Assembly (NCBI GenBank): GCA_001725415.1
Contig: MEGH01000007.1
Coordinates: 106,783 to 170,782, forward strand
Direction of reading: 5' to 3'
DNA: 64,000 nucleotides
Origin: Pseudonocardia sp. SCN 73-27
GTDB lineage: Bacteria; Actinomycetota; Actinomycetes; Mycobacteriales; Pseudonocardiaceae
A program made the position numbers and the translations under genes. The notes beneath the pieces were generated by a model. That model was not told the DNA's origin. It searched no databases and saw nothing but the letters and a program-made list of their open reading frames with translations. Each line of letters begins with the position of its first letter. The first letter of the stretch is position 1. This document shows, one piece after another, positions 34,346 through 44,510 of this stretch.

Positions 34346-35646
34346 CAGTTCTCCTTCACCGCGGCGGCCAGCGCCTGGTCGAGGTCCCAGAGGATGTCGT
34401 CGGCGTCCTCGATGCCGACGCTGATCCGGATCAGGTCCTCCCCGACACCGGCGGCGACCAGCTGGTCGTCCGAGAGCTGCTGGTGCGTCGTCGATGCGGG
34501 GTGCAGCACCAGTGTGCGCGCATCGCCGATGTTGGCGAGGTGGCTGCACAGCTGGACGGCCTCGATGAACCGCTCCCCCGCCGCGCGCCCGCCCGCGACC
34601 CCGAACGAGAACACCGCGCCGGGGCCCTGCGGCAGGTAGCGCTTCGCCCGCTCGTGGTCGGGGTGGCTCGGCAGCCCGGCCCAGCGAACCCACGACACCC
34701 GCGGGTCGGCGTCGAGCCACTCCGCGACGGCGCGCGCGTTGGCCATGTGGGTGTCCATCCGCTGCGGCAGCGTCTCCACGCCCTGCAGCAGCAGGAACGC
34801 CGAGTGCGCCGACAGCGAGGCGCCGACGTCGCGCAGCTGCTCGGCGCGCAGCTTGGTGAGGAACCCGAACTCCTTGAAGTTGCCCCACCAGTCGAGGCCA
34901 CCGTAGGAGGCGACGGGCGTCGTCATCGAGGGGAAGTTGCCGTTGCCCCAGTCGAAGCGGCCGGACTCCACGACGACGCCGCCGAGCGTGGTGCCGTGGC
35001 CGCCGATGAACTTCGTCGCCGAGTGCAGCACGATGTCGGCGCCGTGCTCGATCGGGCGACACAGGTAGGGCGTGGCGACGGTGGCGTCGATGATCAGTGG
35101 GAGGCCCGCGGCGTGCGCGACGTCGGCCAGCCCCGCGATGTCGGCGACCTCCCCGCCCGGGTTGGACACCGCCTCGGCATAGAGGAACCGGGTCTTCTCG
35201 GTGAGGGCCGCGGCGAAGTCGGCCGGGTCGCCTCCCGCGACGAACGTGGTGTCGACGCCGAAGCGCCGCATCGTGACGTCGAGCTGGGTGACGGTGCCGC
35301 CGTAGAGGCCCGCGGCGGCGACGACGTGGTCGCCAGCCCCGGCCAGTGCCGCGAAGGTCAGGAACTGGGCGGCCTGGCCGCTGGCCGTCGCCACGGCACC
35401 GAGGCCGCCCTCGAGGGAGGCGATCCGCTCCTCGAACACGGACACGGTCGGGTTGGCGATGCGGCTGTAGATCAGCCCGTACTTCTGCAGCGCGAACAGG
35501 CTCGCCGCGTCGGTGGTGTTCTCGAAGACGAAGCTCGTCGACTGGTAGATCGGCACCGCCCGGGCGCCGGTCTCGGAATCGGGGATCGCCCCGGCGTGCA
35601 CGGCCCGGGTGCGGAAGCCCCAGCGACGTTCCTGCTGGTCGGTCAT
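34345..35646 (-). CDS. metY: O-acetylhomoserine sulfhydrylase, PLP enzyme
   Basis: The enzyme makes homocysteine from O-acetylhomoserine and sulfide. The 433-residue protein belongs to the Cys/Met metabolism PLP family: [27 protein letters not shown] at the N-terminus, [22 protein letters not shown], and the PLP Lys in [15 protein letters not shown]. The N-terminal pattern and the length favour MetY over cystathionine synthases. It lies between an OsmC-like gene (4 bp upstream) and a CoA-binding protein gene. Confidence 0.92.
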   Translation of the reverse strand: MTDQQERRWGFRTRAVHAGAIPDSETGARAVPIYQSTSFVFENTTDAASLFALQKYGLIYSRIANPTVSVFEERIASLEGGLGAVATASGQAAQFLTFAALAGAGDHVVAAAGLYGGTVTQLDVTMRRFGVDTTFVAGGDPADFAAALTEKTRFLYAEAVSNPGGEVADIAGLADVAHAAGLPLIIDATVATPYLCRPIEHGADIVLHSATKFIGGHGTTLGGVVVESGRFDWGNGNFPSMTTPVASYGGLDWWGNFKEFGFLTKLRAEQLRDVGASLSAHSAFLLLQGVETLPQRMDTHMANARAVAEWLDADPRVSWVRWAGLPSHPDHERAKRYLPQGPGAVFSFGVAGGRAAGERFIEAVQLCSHLANIGDARTLVLHPASTTHQQLSDDQLVAAGVGEDLIRISVGIEDADDILWDLDQALAAAVKEN

Positions 35647-35650
35647 GTGC

Positions 35651-36199
35651 TCATCCTGCCTGGGGGGCGACGCGGTGCTCGACCGTCACCGGGATCGGGC
35701 TCTGGAACGTGTCGAGAACCGGGCAGTGGGCGTCGACCGCGGCCGCGAGCTCCTGATAGCGCTCCTCGCCCGCGGGCCCGGAGAGAGTGACGACGACGCG
35801 GACGTCGGTGAACCCGGCGCGCACCGCGTGGTCGACACCGAAGAAGCCGCGGCGGTCGAGGTCGCCCTCGACGTCGACGGACACGTCGTCGAGCGGGATA
35901 CCCAGCTTCGCGGCCCACACCCGGTAGGTGACGACCTGGCAGGCCAGCAGTGCCGCCAGCACCATCTCGACAGGGCTGGGCGCGGCGTCGGCGCCGCCGA
36001 GACCGGCCGGCTCGTCGATGACCACCGTGTGGGCGCCGACGCGGATGTCGGTGCGCATCCCGCTGCCGCCGACGCCGGAGGTGCGGAACGTGGCCGAGGC
36101 CCGCTCGGGGTGTTCGGTGAACTTCGCGGCGGCGGCGCCGAGCGTGCGGCGGACGATCTCGTCGCGCTCGGCGGCGGACACGTCGGTCTCGACGGACAT
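35651..36199 (-). CDS. OsmC-family protein
   Basis: This 182-residue protein has the OsmC fold pattern with two Cys residues: APSPVEMVLAALLACQVVTYRVWA and DAHCPVLDTFQSPIPV. OsmC/Ohr proteins reduce organic hydroperoxides or handle reactive sulfur; the placement just before metY suggests a sulfur-linked role (inference). ATG 36199 is preceded by CTGGAGTC. It is the first gene of a three-gene run with metY and the CoA-binding protein. Confidence 0.88.
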   Translation of the reverse strand: MSVETDVSAAERDEIVRRTLGAAAAKFTEHPERASATFRTSGVGGSGMRTDIRVGAHTVVIDEPAGLGGADAAPSPVEMVLAALLACQVVTYRVWAAKLGIPLDDVSVDVEGDLDRRGFFGVDHAVRAGFTDVRVVVTLSGPAGEERYQELAAAVDAHCPVLDTFQSPIPVTVEHRVAPQAG

Positions 36200-36408
36200 G
36201 ATGACTCCAGCGGGAAACGAGGTGCAGGAACGATACGTGGCCCCCGGTGCGCCCTGCCGGGTCAGCGTTGACCGACCAGCCCGTGGTCGACGTGACGGCG
36301 CCGGACGAGGACGTTCGGACGCGACGTGCCTGACATGATCCACGTTCCTACCCGACGCGGCGCCGCGCGGCCAGCCCGTGCGGACCACCCGGTCAGGTGT
36401 CGTCGCCG

Positions 36409-37323
36409 TCAGGTGTCGTTCCTGGGGAGCCGGACCAGGCCCTCCTGCGCGGTGCTCGCGATCATCGTGCCGTCGCGGGTGAAGAACCGGCCGGTCGCGA
36501 GCCCCCGCCCACCCGACGCCGCGGGTGACCAGCACTCGTAGAGCAGCCACTCGTCGGCGCGGAACGGCGCGTGGAACCACATCGCGTGGTCGAGGCTGGC
36601 CATCTGGACGGCCGTCGCGCTCATGTCGTGACGGGCGACGACCGAGCTGAGCAGCATCATGTCCGACGCCCACGTCAGCAGGCAGGCGTGCAGCAGCGGG
36701 TCGTCGGACAGGACGCCGTCGGCGCGCAGCCACGCCCGGATCGGCTCCTGCGTCGCGACGCGGTCGGCGGTCCAGACGGGCTCGTCGACGAACCGGATGT
36801 CGATCGGCCGCTCGGCGCGACCGAGCCAGTCGCCGCCGTGGCCGGCCGCGCGCCTCTCGCCCAGGTCGGGCAGCGACTCCGGCGGCGGCACGTCGCTCGG
36901 GGCCGTCTCGGTGTGCACCAGGCCCTCCTGCGGCACCTGGAACGACGCCGACAGCATGAAGATCGCCTCGTCGCCCTGCACGGCCAGCACCCGCCGGGTG
37001 GTGAAGGAGCGGCCGTCGCGGATGCGTTCGGTGCGGTACTCGATGGGCGTGCGCGGGTCGCCGCCGCGGACGAAGTACGAGTGCAGTGAGTGCACCGTCC
37101 GCCCGGGCGGCACCGTGCGGCCCGCGGCGACGAGCGCCTGCCCCGCCACCTGCCCGCCGTAGACCCGGAACCGTCTGCTCTCGGGGCTGAGGCCGTGGAA
37201 GGTGTCGGGGCCGGTCTCGTCGAGGTCGAGCAGTCCGACGAGCTCGTCGAGCACGACCTGCCCGCGTTCCACGCCGTCGGCGGCGATGTCGGGGCGGCGG
37301 GGAGCGGCGGTCACATGCCGCAT
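36409..37323 (-). CDS. tesB: Acyl-CoA thioesterase II
   Basis: This 304-residue protein is a double hot-dog TesB: LLDLDETGPDTFHGLSPE, YGGQVAGQALVAAGRTVP, HSLHSYFVRGGDP and the second domain with ASLDHAMWFHAPFRADEWLLYE, containing the conserved Asp/His region. It hydrolyses acyl-CoA to free acid and CoA. It follows pyk by 10 nt, an order also found in mycobacteria. ATG 37323 is the first start in the frame; GTG three codons later is an alternative. Confidence 0.93.
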   Translation of the reverse strand: MRHVTAAPRRPDIAADGVERGQVVLDELVGLLDLDETGPDTFHGLSPESRRFRVYGGQVAGQALVAAGRTVPPGRTVHSLHSYFVRGGDPRTPIEYRTERIRDGRSFTTRRVLAVQGDEAIFMLSASFQVPQEGLVHTETAPSDVPPPESLPDLGERRAAGHGGDWLGRAERPIDIRFVDEPVWTADRVATQEPIRAWLRADGVLSDDPLLHACLLTWASDMMLLSSVVARHDMSATAVQMASLDHAMWFHAPFRADEWLLYECWSPAASGGRGLATGRFFTRDGTMIASTAQEGLVRLPRNDT

Positions 37324-37333
37324 CCTCGCAAAC

Positions 37334-38752
37334 TCAGATGTCCTCTTCCCCGAGCCGGTGCACCCGGATCGAGTTGGTGGAGCCGACGGTCCCGGGCGGG
37401 GACCCGGCGACGATCACGACGAGGTCGCCCGGCTGGAACCGCTCGAGCGCCAGCATCGCGTGGTCGACCTGGCGGACCATCGCGTCGGTGGACTCCACGA
37501 ACGGCACCAGGAACGTCTCGACGCCCCACGTCATCGCCAGCTGGCTGCGGACCTCGGGGGTCGGGGTGAACGCCAGCAGCGGCAGCCGCGTGTGCAGCCG
37601 GGCCAGCCGGCGCACAGTGTCGCCGGACTGCGTGAACGCCACCAGCGCTCGCGCCGACAGGCGCTCGCCGATGTCGCGCGCCGCGTAGGACAGGACACCA
37701 CGCTTGGTGCGCGGCACGTGGTTGAGCGGCGGCACCGTGGCCGGGCCCGCCTCGACGGCTTCGACGATCTGCGCCATCGTGCTGACGGCCTTGATCGGGT
37801 AGCGGCCGACACCCGTCTCGCCCGAGAGCATCACCGCGTCGGCGCCGTCGAGCACCGCGTTGGCCACGTCGGAGGCCTCGGCGCGGGTCGGGCGCGAGTT
37901 GGTGATCATCGACTCGAGCATCTGGGTGGCGACGATGACCGGCTTGGCGTTCTCCCGCGCGATCTGGATCGCGCGCTTCTGCACCAGCGGAACGTTCTCC
38001 AGCGGCAGCTCGACGCCCAGGTCGCCGCGGGCGACCATGATCGCGTCGAACGCCAGGACGATGGCCTCGAGGTTGTCGACCGCCTCGGGCTTCTCCAGCT
38101 TCGCGACGACGGGCAGCCGGCCGCCGTGCTCGTCCATGATCCGGTGGACCTGGTCGATGTCGGCCGGGCTGCGCACGAACGACAGCGCCACGATGTCGAC
38201 CCGCAGGTCGAGCGCGAACACGAGGTCGGCGCAGTCCTTCTCGCTCATCGCGGGCACGGAGACGTTCATGCCGGGCAGCGAGATGCCCTTGTTGTCACTG
38301 ACGGGGCCACCCTCGGTGACCTTGCAGACCACGTCGAGACCCTCGACGGCGACGACCCGCAGGCCGACCTTGCCGTCGTCGACCAGGAGACGGTCGCCCG
38401 GGCGGGCGTCGCTGGCGAGGCCGCCGTACGTCGTCGAGACGCGGTCGTGCGTACCCGCGACGTCCTCGACGGTGATGCGGATCTCCTCACCGGTGTGCCA
38501 CTCGGTGGGGCCGGCGGCGAAGCGGCCGAGACGGATCTTGGGGCCCTGCAGGTCGGCCAGGATGCCGACCGCACGTCCCTCGGCGTCGGCGGCCTCGCGA
38601 ACCATCTCGTAGACCCGCTTGTGGTCCTCACGACTGCCGTGGCTGAAGTTGAGCCGGGCGACGTCCATGCCGGCAACGACGAGCTCGCGTACCCGCTCCG
38701 GCGTCGCGGTGGCGGGGCCGATGGTGCAGACGATCTTGGTTCGACGGCTCAC
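37334..38752 (-). CDS. pyk: Pyruvate kinase
   Basis: The enzyme converts phosphoenolpyruvate and ADP to pyruvate and ATP. The 472-residue protein has KIVCTIGPATATPERV, RLNFSHGSREDH, LQGPKIRLGRF, the signature around KLEKPEAVDNL, MVARGDLGVELP, ATQMLESMITN and SGETGVGRYPIKAV. TAAGCT lies exactly 6 nt before the GTG start at 38752 (leaderless). The C-terminal domain is standard; no extra C-domain is present. Confidence 0.97.
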   Translation of the reverse strand: MSRRTKIVCTIGPATATPERVRELVVAGMDVARLNFSHGSREDHKRVYEMVREAADAEGRAVGILADLQGPKIRLGRFAAGPTEWHTGEEIRITVEDVAGTHDRVSTTYGGLASDARPGDRLLVDDGKVGLRVVAVEGLDVVCKVTEGGPVSDNKGISLPGMNVSVPAMSEKDCADLVFALDLRVDIVALSFVRSPADIDQVHRIMDEHGGRLPVVAKLEKPEAVDNLEAIVLAFDAIMVARGDLGVELPLENVPLVQKRAIQIARENAKPVIVATQMLESMITNSRPTRAEASDVANAVLDGADAVMLSGETGVGRYPIKAVSTMAQIVEAVEAGPATVPPLNHVPRTKRGVLSYAARDIGERLSARALVAFTQSGDTVRRLARLHTRLPLLAFTPTPEVRSQLAMTWGVETFLVPFVESTDAMVRQVDHAMLALERFQPGDLVVIVAGSPPGTVGSTNSIRVHRLGEEDI

Positions 38753-38876
38753 ACCCTGAGCTTAACGCTCTACTGAACCGATCAGGAACACGGAACCGGA
38801 CAGTTGGGTGTCGAGGCGGCAACGATCCGCCTGCAACCCCGTGTCCAGGGGGTTCGCCGTGCGCCGAGCGGCGTCG

Positions 38877-39518
38877 TCAGCGACGCGGGCGGTCGCTCGG
38901 GCCGACGTGGTCGGAGAGCCATTCGGCGAGCGGACGCGCCGCCCGCCACACCTGTGCGACCCGGTCGAGACAGCCCCGCTCGTGCAGGACGTCGTCGGGC
39001 GGCCAGCGCCGCGACAGGTGCAACGACTTGTGGCGCAGCAGGTCGATCCGCGGATGGTCCGGCGCGAACCCCCGTGGCGCCCGGGTGAGCGTCTCCCCGC
39101 CCGGCTCCAGGCCCTCCCCCCGGGCCTTCTCCAGCCGGGCGATCAGGTCGGTGCCGCGGCGCTCGTCGTCGACGGCCGTCCGGAACCGGGCGACCTGGTC
39201 GCTCTCCATCCGGTAGTAGCCGACCGCGACCATGAGCCCGTCGGAGGAGAGCTGCACGTAGTAGGGCGGGGCGTAGCCGCCGCAGTGGGTCTTGTACGGC
39301 GTCTTGTCCTTGGAGAACCGCACGTCGCGGTACGGGCGGAAGACCTTGCCCGCCCCGAACTCCGGTTCCAGGTCGGCCAGCAGCGCGAGCATCGGCCCAC
39401 GTACGTCGCCCTCGTAGACCGGCCGCTGGTCGGTCCAGTACGCCTTGCTGTTGTCGGCGAGCAGGCCGTCGTAGAACTCGACGGCGCCGTCGCCGAACCC
39501 GGTGAAGACCTCCGTCAC
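38877..39518 (-). CDS. DUF2461 family protein
   Basis: This 213-residue protein matches DUF2461 (TIGR02453): FYDGLLADNSKAYW, FRPYRDVRFSKDKTPYKTH, YYVQLSSDGLMVAVGYYRM, then ARPLAEWLSDHV at the end. The function is unknown. GTG 39518 is chosen because homologues start here; the frame is open upstream into lgt. It lies 5 nt after the lgt stop, so it is co-transcribed with lgt. Confidence 0.85.
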   Translation of the reverse strand: MTEVFTGFGDGAVEFYDGLLADNSKAYWTDQRPVYEGDVRGPMLALLADLEPEFGAGKVFRPYRDVRFSKDKTPYKTHCGGYAPPYYVQLSSDGLMVAVGYYRMESDQVARFRTAVDDERRGTDLIARLEKARGEGLEPGGETLTRAPRGFAPDHPRIDLLRHKSLHLSRRWPPDDVLHERGCLDRVAQVWRAARPLAEWLSDHVGPSDRPRR

Positions 39519-39523
39519 CCCGG

Positions 39524-40555
39524 TCAGGCCCCCGAGTCCCGTGAGCCGCCCCTGACCTTCCCGGCAGCGTCCTTCTCGTCGTCGTCCTTCTCCGCTTCCG
39601 AGGTGTCCTTGACATCGGGATCGGCGTCCCGTTCGGGTTCGGGCGCCGCGCCCGTGGGCCCGGAGTCCTCCGCATCGGGCGCCGCGGGACCGGTGAGCGT
39701 CTCCCGCGGCCCCCGCACGATCGCGACGTAGGCGACCGCGGCCAGGAACACCACCGCCGAGACGACGACGTTGATGCGAATGCCCCCGAACACCGTCGTC
39801 GCCGGGTCGGTGCGCATGAGCTCGATGAAGAAGCGTCCCAACGTGTATCCGGCCACGTACAGCCCGAACACCCGGCCGTGGCCCAGCCGGAACCGCCGGT
39901 CGGCCCACACGATCGCCACCGCGACGAGCAGGTTCCAGATCAGCTCGTAGAGGAACGTGGGTTGCACGATCGCGACCGGCGTCGTGTCGAGCGCGACGCC
40001 GCCCAGCGGGTCGGACAGACCCGTCACCGGGTCGACCCGGTTGTAGATCTCCAGGCCCCACGGCATGTCGGTCGGGCCGCCGTAGAGCTCCTGGTTGAAG
40101 TAGTTGCCGAGACGCCCTATGGCTTGCGCGACAACGATTCCGGGAGCGACCGCGTCAGCGAAGAACGGCAGCGGCACGCCGCGGCGGCGGCAGCCGATCC
40201 ACGCGCCGACCGCGCCGAGCGCGATGGCGCCCCAGATGCCGAGGCCGCCCTGCCAGATCTTGAGCGCGTCGATCGGGCTGCCGCCGGGACCGAAGTAGGT
40301 CCGCCAGTCGGTGGCGACGTGGTAGAGCCGGCCGCCGACGAGGCCGAACGGTACCGCGAACACGGCGACGTCGACGACCGTGCCGGGCCGGCCGCCCCGG
40401 GCGACGAAGCGACGCTCACCCCACCAGACCGCGACCACGATCCCGGCGATGATGCACAGCGCGTACGCCCGGATCGGGAGCGGGCCGAGGTGCCAGACTC
40501 CGCGGTCAGGGCTCGGGATGAACGCCGGCATCAGGGCCGCCAGGGTGGTGCTCAC
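39524..40555 (-). CDS. lgt: Prolipoprotein diacylglyceryl transferase
   Basis: Lgt attaches diacylglycerol to the lipobox Cys of prelipoproteins at the membrane. The 343-residue protein has about seven membrane segments and the signature GRLGNYFNQELYG, with RAYALCIIAGI near the N-terminus. An acidic/charged tail of about 60 residues follows the last membrane segment, as in other actinobacterial Lgt. TAACGT lies 6 nt before the GTG start (leaderless). It follows trpA but with its own promoter. Confidence 0.95.
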   Translation of the reverse strand: MSTTLAALMPAFIPSPDRGVWHLGPLPIRAYALCIIAGIVVAVWWGERRFVARGGRPGTVVDVAVFAVPFGLVGGRLYHVATDWRTYFGPGGSPIDALKIWQGGLGIWGAIALGAVGAWIGCRRRGVPLPFFADAVAPGIVVAQAIGRLGNYFNQELYGGPTDMPWGLEIYNRVDPVTGLSDPLGGVALDTTPVAIVQPTFLYELIWNLLVAVAIVWADRRFRLGHGRVFGLYVAGYTLGRFFIELMRTDPATTVFGGIRINVVVSAVVFLAAVAYVAIVRGPRETLTGPAAPDAEDSGPTGAAPEPERDADPDVKDTSEAEKDDDEKDAAGKVRGGSRDSGA

Positions 40556-40690
40556 GCCGCCACGTTATCGCCCGGCGGCGTCACGGGGTCGGGTGTCCCC
40601 CGGCCGCAGCCGGATCGTCACCCGCCCGCGCCCGGCTCGTCCCGATCGTCGGGTCGCGCCGGGTCGACCTGCGAGACCGCCCCGATCCGC

Positions 40691-40748
40691 GCGCAACCTC
40701 ACGGTCGAGAAGCGCCCCTCTGGGTCAGACAGCAGTGAGGTTGGGCGC
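40691..40748. terminator. Hairpin downstream of trpA
   Basis: AACCTCAC (40695-40702) pairs with GTGAGGTT (40735-40742) around a 32-nt loop, with GCGC runs on both sides extending the stem. It lies about 30 bp after the trpA stop. The left arm, GCGCAACCTCAC, recurs near 56255 and (one base changed) near 56193. Confidence 0.5.
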
Positions 40749-40777
40749 GGGTCGTGCGGTTCTGCTCAGCAGCGGGG

Positions 40778-41575
40778 TCAGGCCGGGGTGCGGGCGCCGG
40801 CGCGGCGGACGCCGCCCGCCAGGTCGGCGGCCAGGGCGCGGACGCCGTCGGTGCCGCCGTCGGTCGCCGCGGTGACGAACGCCGACCCGACGATCACGGC
40901 GTCGGCGAAGGAGGCGACCTGCTCGGCCTGCTCGGCCGACCGCACCCCGAGCCCCACACCGATCGGCAGCGAGGTGTGCGGGCGGGTGCGGGCAACGATC
41001 TCGGGGGCGACGTCGGCGACGCTGTCGCGCGCACCCGTCACACCCATGATCGACGTCGCGTACACGAAGCCCGTGCAGGCGGCGACGGTCGAGGCGATCC
41101 GCTCCTCCGTCGACGACGGCGCGACCAGGAAGATCCGGTCGAGGCCGTGCGTCTGCGAGGCGGCGAGCCACTCGTCGGCCTCGTCGGGGATGAGGTCGGG
41201 GGTGATGACGCCCAGCCCGCCGGCGGAGGCGAGGTCGCGGGCGAACGCGTCGACCCCGTAGCGCAGCACCGGGTTGAAGTACGTCATGACGACGGCCGAG
41301 CCGCCGGCCGCGGCGATGCGCTCGACGACGGTGAAGAGGTCGCGCAGCCGCACCCCGTTGCGCAGTGCGGTCTCGGCGGCGGCCTGGATCGTCGGGCCGT
41401 CCATGACCGGGTCGGAGTAGGGGATGCCGACCTCGATCAGGTCGCACCCGCCCTCGACCATGGCGTTCATGAGGTCGACGGAGTCGTCGACGGTCGGGTA
41501 GCCCGCGGGCAGGTACCCGACCAGGGCGCCGCGGTTGTCGGTGGCGCAGCGGGCGAACACGTCGGCGACCGTCAT
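40778..41575 (-). CDS. trpA: Tryptophan synthase alpha chain
   Basis: TrpA cleaves indole-3-glycerol phosphate to indole and glyceraldehyde 3-phosphate. The 265-residue protein has [12 protein letters not shown], the catalytic Glu in [18 protein letters not shown], the Asp in [31 protein letters not shown] and [14 protein letters not shown]. It overlaps trpB by ATGA, giving a 1:1 coupled pair. Confidence 0.97.
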   Translation of the reverse strand: MTVADVFARCATDNRGALVGYLPAGYPTVDDSVDLMNAMVEGGCDLIEVGIPYSDPVMDGPTIQAAAETALRNGVRLRDLFTVVERIAAAGGSAVVMTYFNPVLRYGVDAFARDLASAGGLGVITPDLIPDEADEWLAASQTHGLDRIFLVAPSSTEERIASTVAACTGFVYATSIMGVTGARDSVADVAPEIVARTRPHTSLPIGVGLGVRSAEQAEQVASFADAVIVGSAFVTAATDGGTDGVRALAADLAGGVRRAGARTPA

Positions 41576-42870
41576 GCCCGTCCTCCGTCGGCGATGGCGG
41601 TGCCGTCGGCGTCCTCGGCACTCTCGTCCTCGGCAATCATGCCGAACCACTTCGCGGCGGTGTCGACGTCCTTGTCGCCTCGCCCGGAGAGGTTGACCAG
41701 GATCGTGGCGTCGGGGCCCAGCTCGCGGCCCAGCCGGATCGCGCCCGCGACGGCGTGCGCGGACTCGATCGCCGGGATGATGCCCTCCGTGCGCGAGAGC
41801 AGGCTGAACGCCTCCATCGCCTCGGCGTCGGTGACGGGCTGGTACTCGGCGCGGCCGACGTCCTTGAGCAGCGCGTGCTCGGGGCCGACGCCCGGGTAGT
41901 CCAGCCCCGCGGAGATCGAGTACGACTCCGAGGTCTGGCCGTCCTCGTCCTGCAGCAGGTAGGACATCGCGCCGTGCAGCGCGCCCGGGGAGCCCTCGGC
42001 CAGGGTGGCGCCGTGGCGGCCGGTCTCGACACCGTCGCCACCGGGCTCGAAGCCGATCAGGCGGACCGACGGGTCGTCGATGAACGCGTGGAAGATTCCG
42101 ATGGCGTTGGAGCCGCCGCCGACGCAGGCCGCGACGGCGTCGGGCAGCCCGCCGGTGCGCTCGAGGACCTGCTCGCGCGCCTCCATGCCGATGACCCGGT
42201 GGAAGTCGCGGACCATCACCGGGAACGGGTGCGGGCCGGCGACGGTGCCGAGCAGGTAATGCGTGGAGTCGACGTTGGTGACCCAGTCGCGGAGCGCCTC
42301 GTTGATCGCGTCCTTGAGGGTGCGCGAGCCCGTCTTCACCGGGATGACGGTGGCGCCGAGCAGCCGCATGCGGGCGACGTTGAGCGCCTGCCGGGCCGTG
42401 TCGACCTCCCCCATGTAGACGATGCACTCGAGGTCGAGCAGGGCGCACGCCGTGGCGGTCGCGACGCCGTGCTGGCCCGCCCCGGTCTCGGCGATGACGC
42501 GCTTCTTGCCCATCCGCTTGGTGAGCAGCGCCTGGCCGAGCACGTTGTTGATCTTGTGCGAGCCGGTGTGGTTGAGGTCCTCGCGCTTGAGCAGGATCCG
42601 CGCGCCGCCGGCGTGCTCGCCCAGCTTGGGAGCGTCGGTCAGCGGGGACGGGCGGCCCGTGTAGTCGCGGTGGAGCCGGTCGAGCTCGCCGAGGAACTCG
42701 TCGTCGTGGCGGGCCTTCTCGTAGGCCGCGGACAGCTCGTCGAGCGCCGCCACGAGCGCCTCCGGCACGAACCGGCCACCGTAGCGGCCGAAGTGGCCGC
42801 GCTCGTCGGGGTCGTGGCCCGACCTGTTCGCGACGCCGTCGCTGGGCTTCACGCCCGGGGTGGCAGACAC
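41572..42870 (-). CDS. trpB: Tryptophan synthase beta chain
   Basis: TrpB joins indole and serine to tryptophan with PLP. The 432-residue protein has [14 protein letters not shown], the PLP Lys in [45 protein letters not shown] and [13 protein letters not shown] 42870 follows a GAGGGAG site. It is 46 bp downstream of trpC and overlaps trpA. Confidence 0.97.
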   Translation of the reverse strand: MSATPGVKPSDGVANRSGHDPDERGHFGRYGGRFVPEALVAALDELSAAYEKARHDDEFLGELDRLHRDYTGRPSPLTDAPKLGEHAGGARILLKREDLNHTGSHKINNVLGQALLTKRMGKKRVIAETGAGQHGVATATACALLDLECIVYMGEVDTARQALNVARMRLLGATVIPVKTGSRTLKDAINEALRDWVTNVDSTHYLLGTVAGPHPFPVMVRDFHRVIGMEAREQVLERTGGLPDAVAACVGGGSNAIGIFHAFIDDPSVRLIGFEPGGDGVETGRHGATLAEGSPGALHGAMSYLLQDEDGQTSESYSISAGLDYPGVGPEHALLKDVGRAEYQPVTDAEAMEAFSLLSRTEGIIPAIESAHAVAGAIRLGRELGPDATILVNLSGRGDKDVDTAAKWFGMIAEDESAEDADGTAIADGGRA

Positions 42871-42916
42871 CGCACTCCCTCTGTCCGAGACTTCCGTGGC
42901 ACGCGACCCCGCGGGG

Positions 42917-43756
42917 TCAGCGCACCATCCGAGAACACGACGGGTGGAAGCCCGCCGCGACGAGGCCGCGCACCGCGCCCTCCGGGTCACCGCTGGTGAC
43001 CAGGCCCTCGCCCACGAGCACCGCGTCGGCCCCCCAGCCGGCGTAGGTGAGCAGGTCGCCCGGGCCGCGGACGCCGGACTCGGCGACACGCAGCACGTCG
43101 TTGGGCAGGCCGGGGGCGATCCGTCCGAACGTCCCGCGGTCGACCTCGAGGGTGTGCAGGTTGCGCGCATTGACACCGATGAGCTTGGCCCCGATCTCGA
43201 GCGCGCGGTCGGCCTCCTCCTCGGTGTGCACCTCGACGAGCGCGGTCATCCCGAGGGACTCCACGCGGTCGAACAGGGAGGCCAGGACGTTCTGCTCCAG
43301 CGCCGCGACGATGAGCAGCACCAGGTCGGCGCCGTGGGCGCGGGCCTCGTGCACCTGGTACGGGCTGACGACGAAGTCCTTGCGCAGCACCGGGATGTCG
43401 ACGACGGCGCGGACCGCGTCGAGATCGGCGAGCGACCCGCCGAAGCGACGTTGCTCGGTGAGCACGGAGATGACCCGTGCGCCCCCGATCTCGTAGCGGC
43501 GGGCGAGGTCGGCCGGGTCGCCGATCGTCGCCAGGTCGCCCTTGGAGGGGCTGCGCCGCTTCACCTCGGCGATGACGCCCACGCCGGGCGCGTTCATCGC
43601 GGCCATCACGTCGCGTGCCGGGGGCGCCTCGGCGGAGAGACGCTTGATCTCGGCGAAGTCGACGGCGGCCTCACGGACGGCGAGATCCTCGCGGACACCC
43701 TCGACGATCGACTCGAGGACGGTGGGACCGGAGGTCTGCTTCGTGCGCTCGCCCAT
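42917..43756 (-). CDS. trpC: Indole-3-glycerol phosphate synthase
   Basis: TrpC converts CdRP to indole-3-glycerol phosphate. The 279-residue protein has [15 protein letters not shown] (catalytic Glu/Lys), [40 protein letters not shown] and [11 protein letters not shown] 43756 (MGERTKQ) is chosen over an upstream in-frame ATG because homologues begin here. It stands alone without a fused TrpF; PriA presumably covers that step. Confidence 0.96.
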   Translation of the reverse strand: MGERTKQTSGPTVLESIVEGVREDLAVREAAVDFAEIKRLSAEAPPARDVMAAMNAPGVGVIAEVKRRSPSKGDLATIGDPADLARRYEIGGARVISVLTEQRRFGGSLADLDAVRAVVDIPVLRKDFVVSPYQVHEARAHGADLVLLIVAALEQNVLASLFDRVESLGMTALVEVHTEEEADRALEIGAKLIGVNARNLHTLEVDRGTFGRIAPGLPNDVLRVAESGVRGPGDLLTYAGWGADAVLVGEGLVTSGDPEGAVRGLVAAGFHPSCSRMVR

Positions 43757-43805
43757 GGGGCTGTCTCCCCTTCCGGGTTCGGGCCTTCCAGGCGTTGGAT
43801 CCATG

Positions 43806-44510
43806 CTAGACAGCGCCCTCACCGCCCCCGCGACCAGGCCTGTCGTCGATCTCTCCGGACCGGGGATCCGGCCGGGGATCCGGCCCTCGGTCCGCGGCGG
43901 ATCCGGGGGCCGGGCCGACCGTCGGGTCGCGGCCGGCGTCGAGCTCCTCCCAGGCCGTGCGGTCGGGATCGGCCTGCCGGGGGCGCCCTTGCGCCGACGG
44001 TGCGTCGTAGCGGGCGCCGAGGCGGGGCATCCCGTTGTCCCGCAACAGGAGCAGCACGCCGGCGGCCCCGACGACGACGGCGCCGGCGAGCGTCAGAGCC
44101 GGTGCGGCCGTGCCCGACACTCCCCCGGCGGCGCCGGGGGTGACGGTGAGCCCGGCCAGCTGCGCGAGCCGGGCGGGCGAGGGCGGGGACACGAGCGTCG
44201 CGACCACCGCCCACACCGTCGCGGCGGCGACCAGGGCGAGCAGCCCACCCAGCACGCGGCGGGCCACGCCGGAGACCGCGACCGCGGCCGCGATGCCCGC
44301 GACCGCGAGCAGCGCGAGCCCCGTCGGCACCGGCTGGACCTGCACTCCGGTGGCGGTCGCGGCGACGTCGCCCCGCACCGTGGGGACTGTCGCTGAGAAC
44401 CAGGTGGGGCGGGCGCCGCCCCAGGTCGCGAGAGCCCCGACGGCCAGGGCGGCGCACACGACCAGCAGCCGTCGCCGTCCCGCCCGCGCGGGTGCCGCCG
44501 CGACCGTCAC
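43806..44510 (-). CDS. Trp-associated membrane protein (TIGR02234-like)
   Basis: This 234-residue protein has four membrane segments (about residues 11-30, 57-77, 85-104 and 132-152), with [13 protein letters not shown] after the first, and a disordered charged C-terminus of about 75 residues. Proteins of this type sit between trpE and trpC in actinobacteria, where they are suspected of a role in tryptophan transport or regulation, but none is proven. The GTG start overlaps the trpE stop (GTGA). Confidence 0.82.
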   Translation of the reverse strand: MTVAAAPARAGRRRLLVVCAALAVGALATWGGARPTWFSATVPTVRGDVAATATGVQVQPVPTGLALLAVAGIAAAVAVSGVARRVLGGLLALVAAATVWAVVATLVSPPSPARLAQLAGLTVTPGAAGGVSGTAAPALTLAGAVVVGAAGVLLLLRDNGMPRLGARYDAPSAQGRPRQADPDRTAWEELDAGRDPTVGPAPGSAADRGPDPRPDPRSGEIDDRPGRGGGEGAV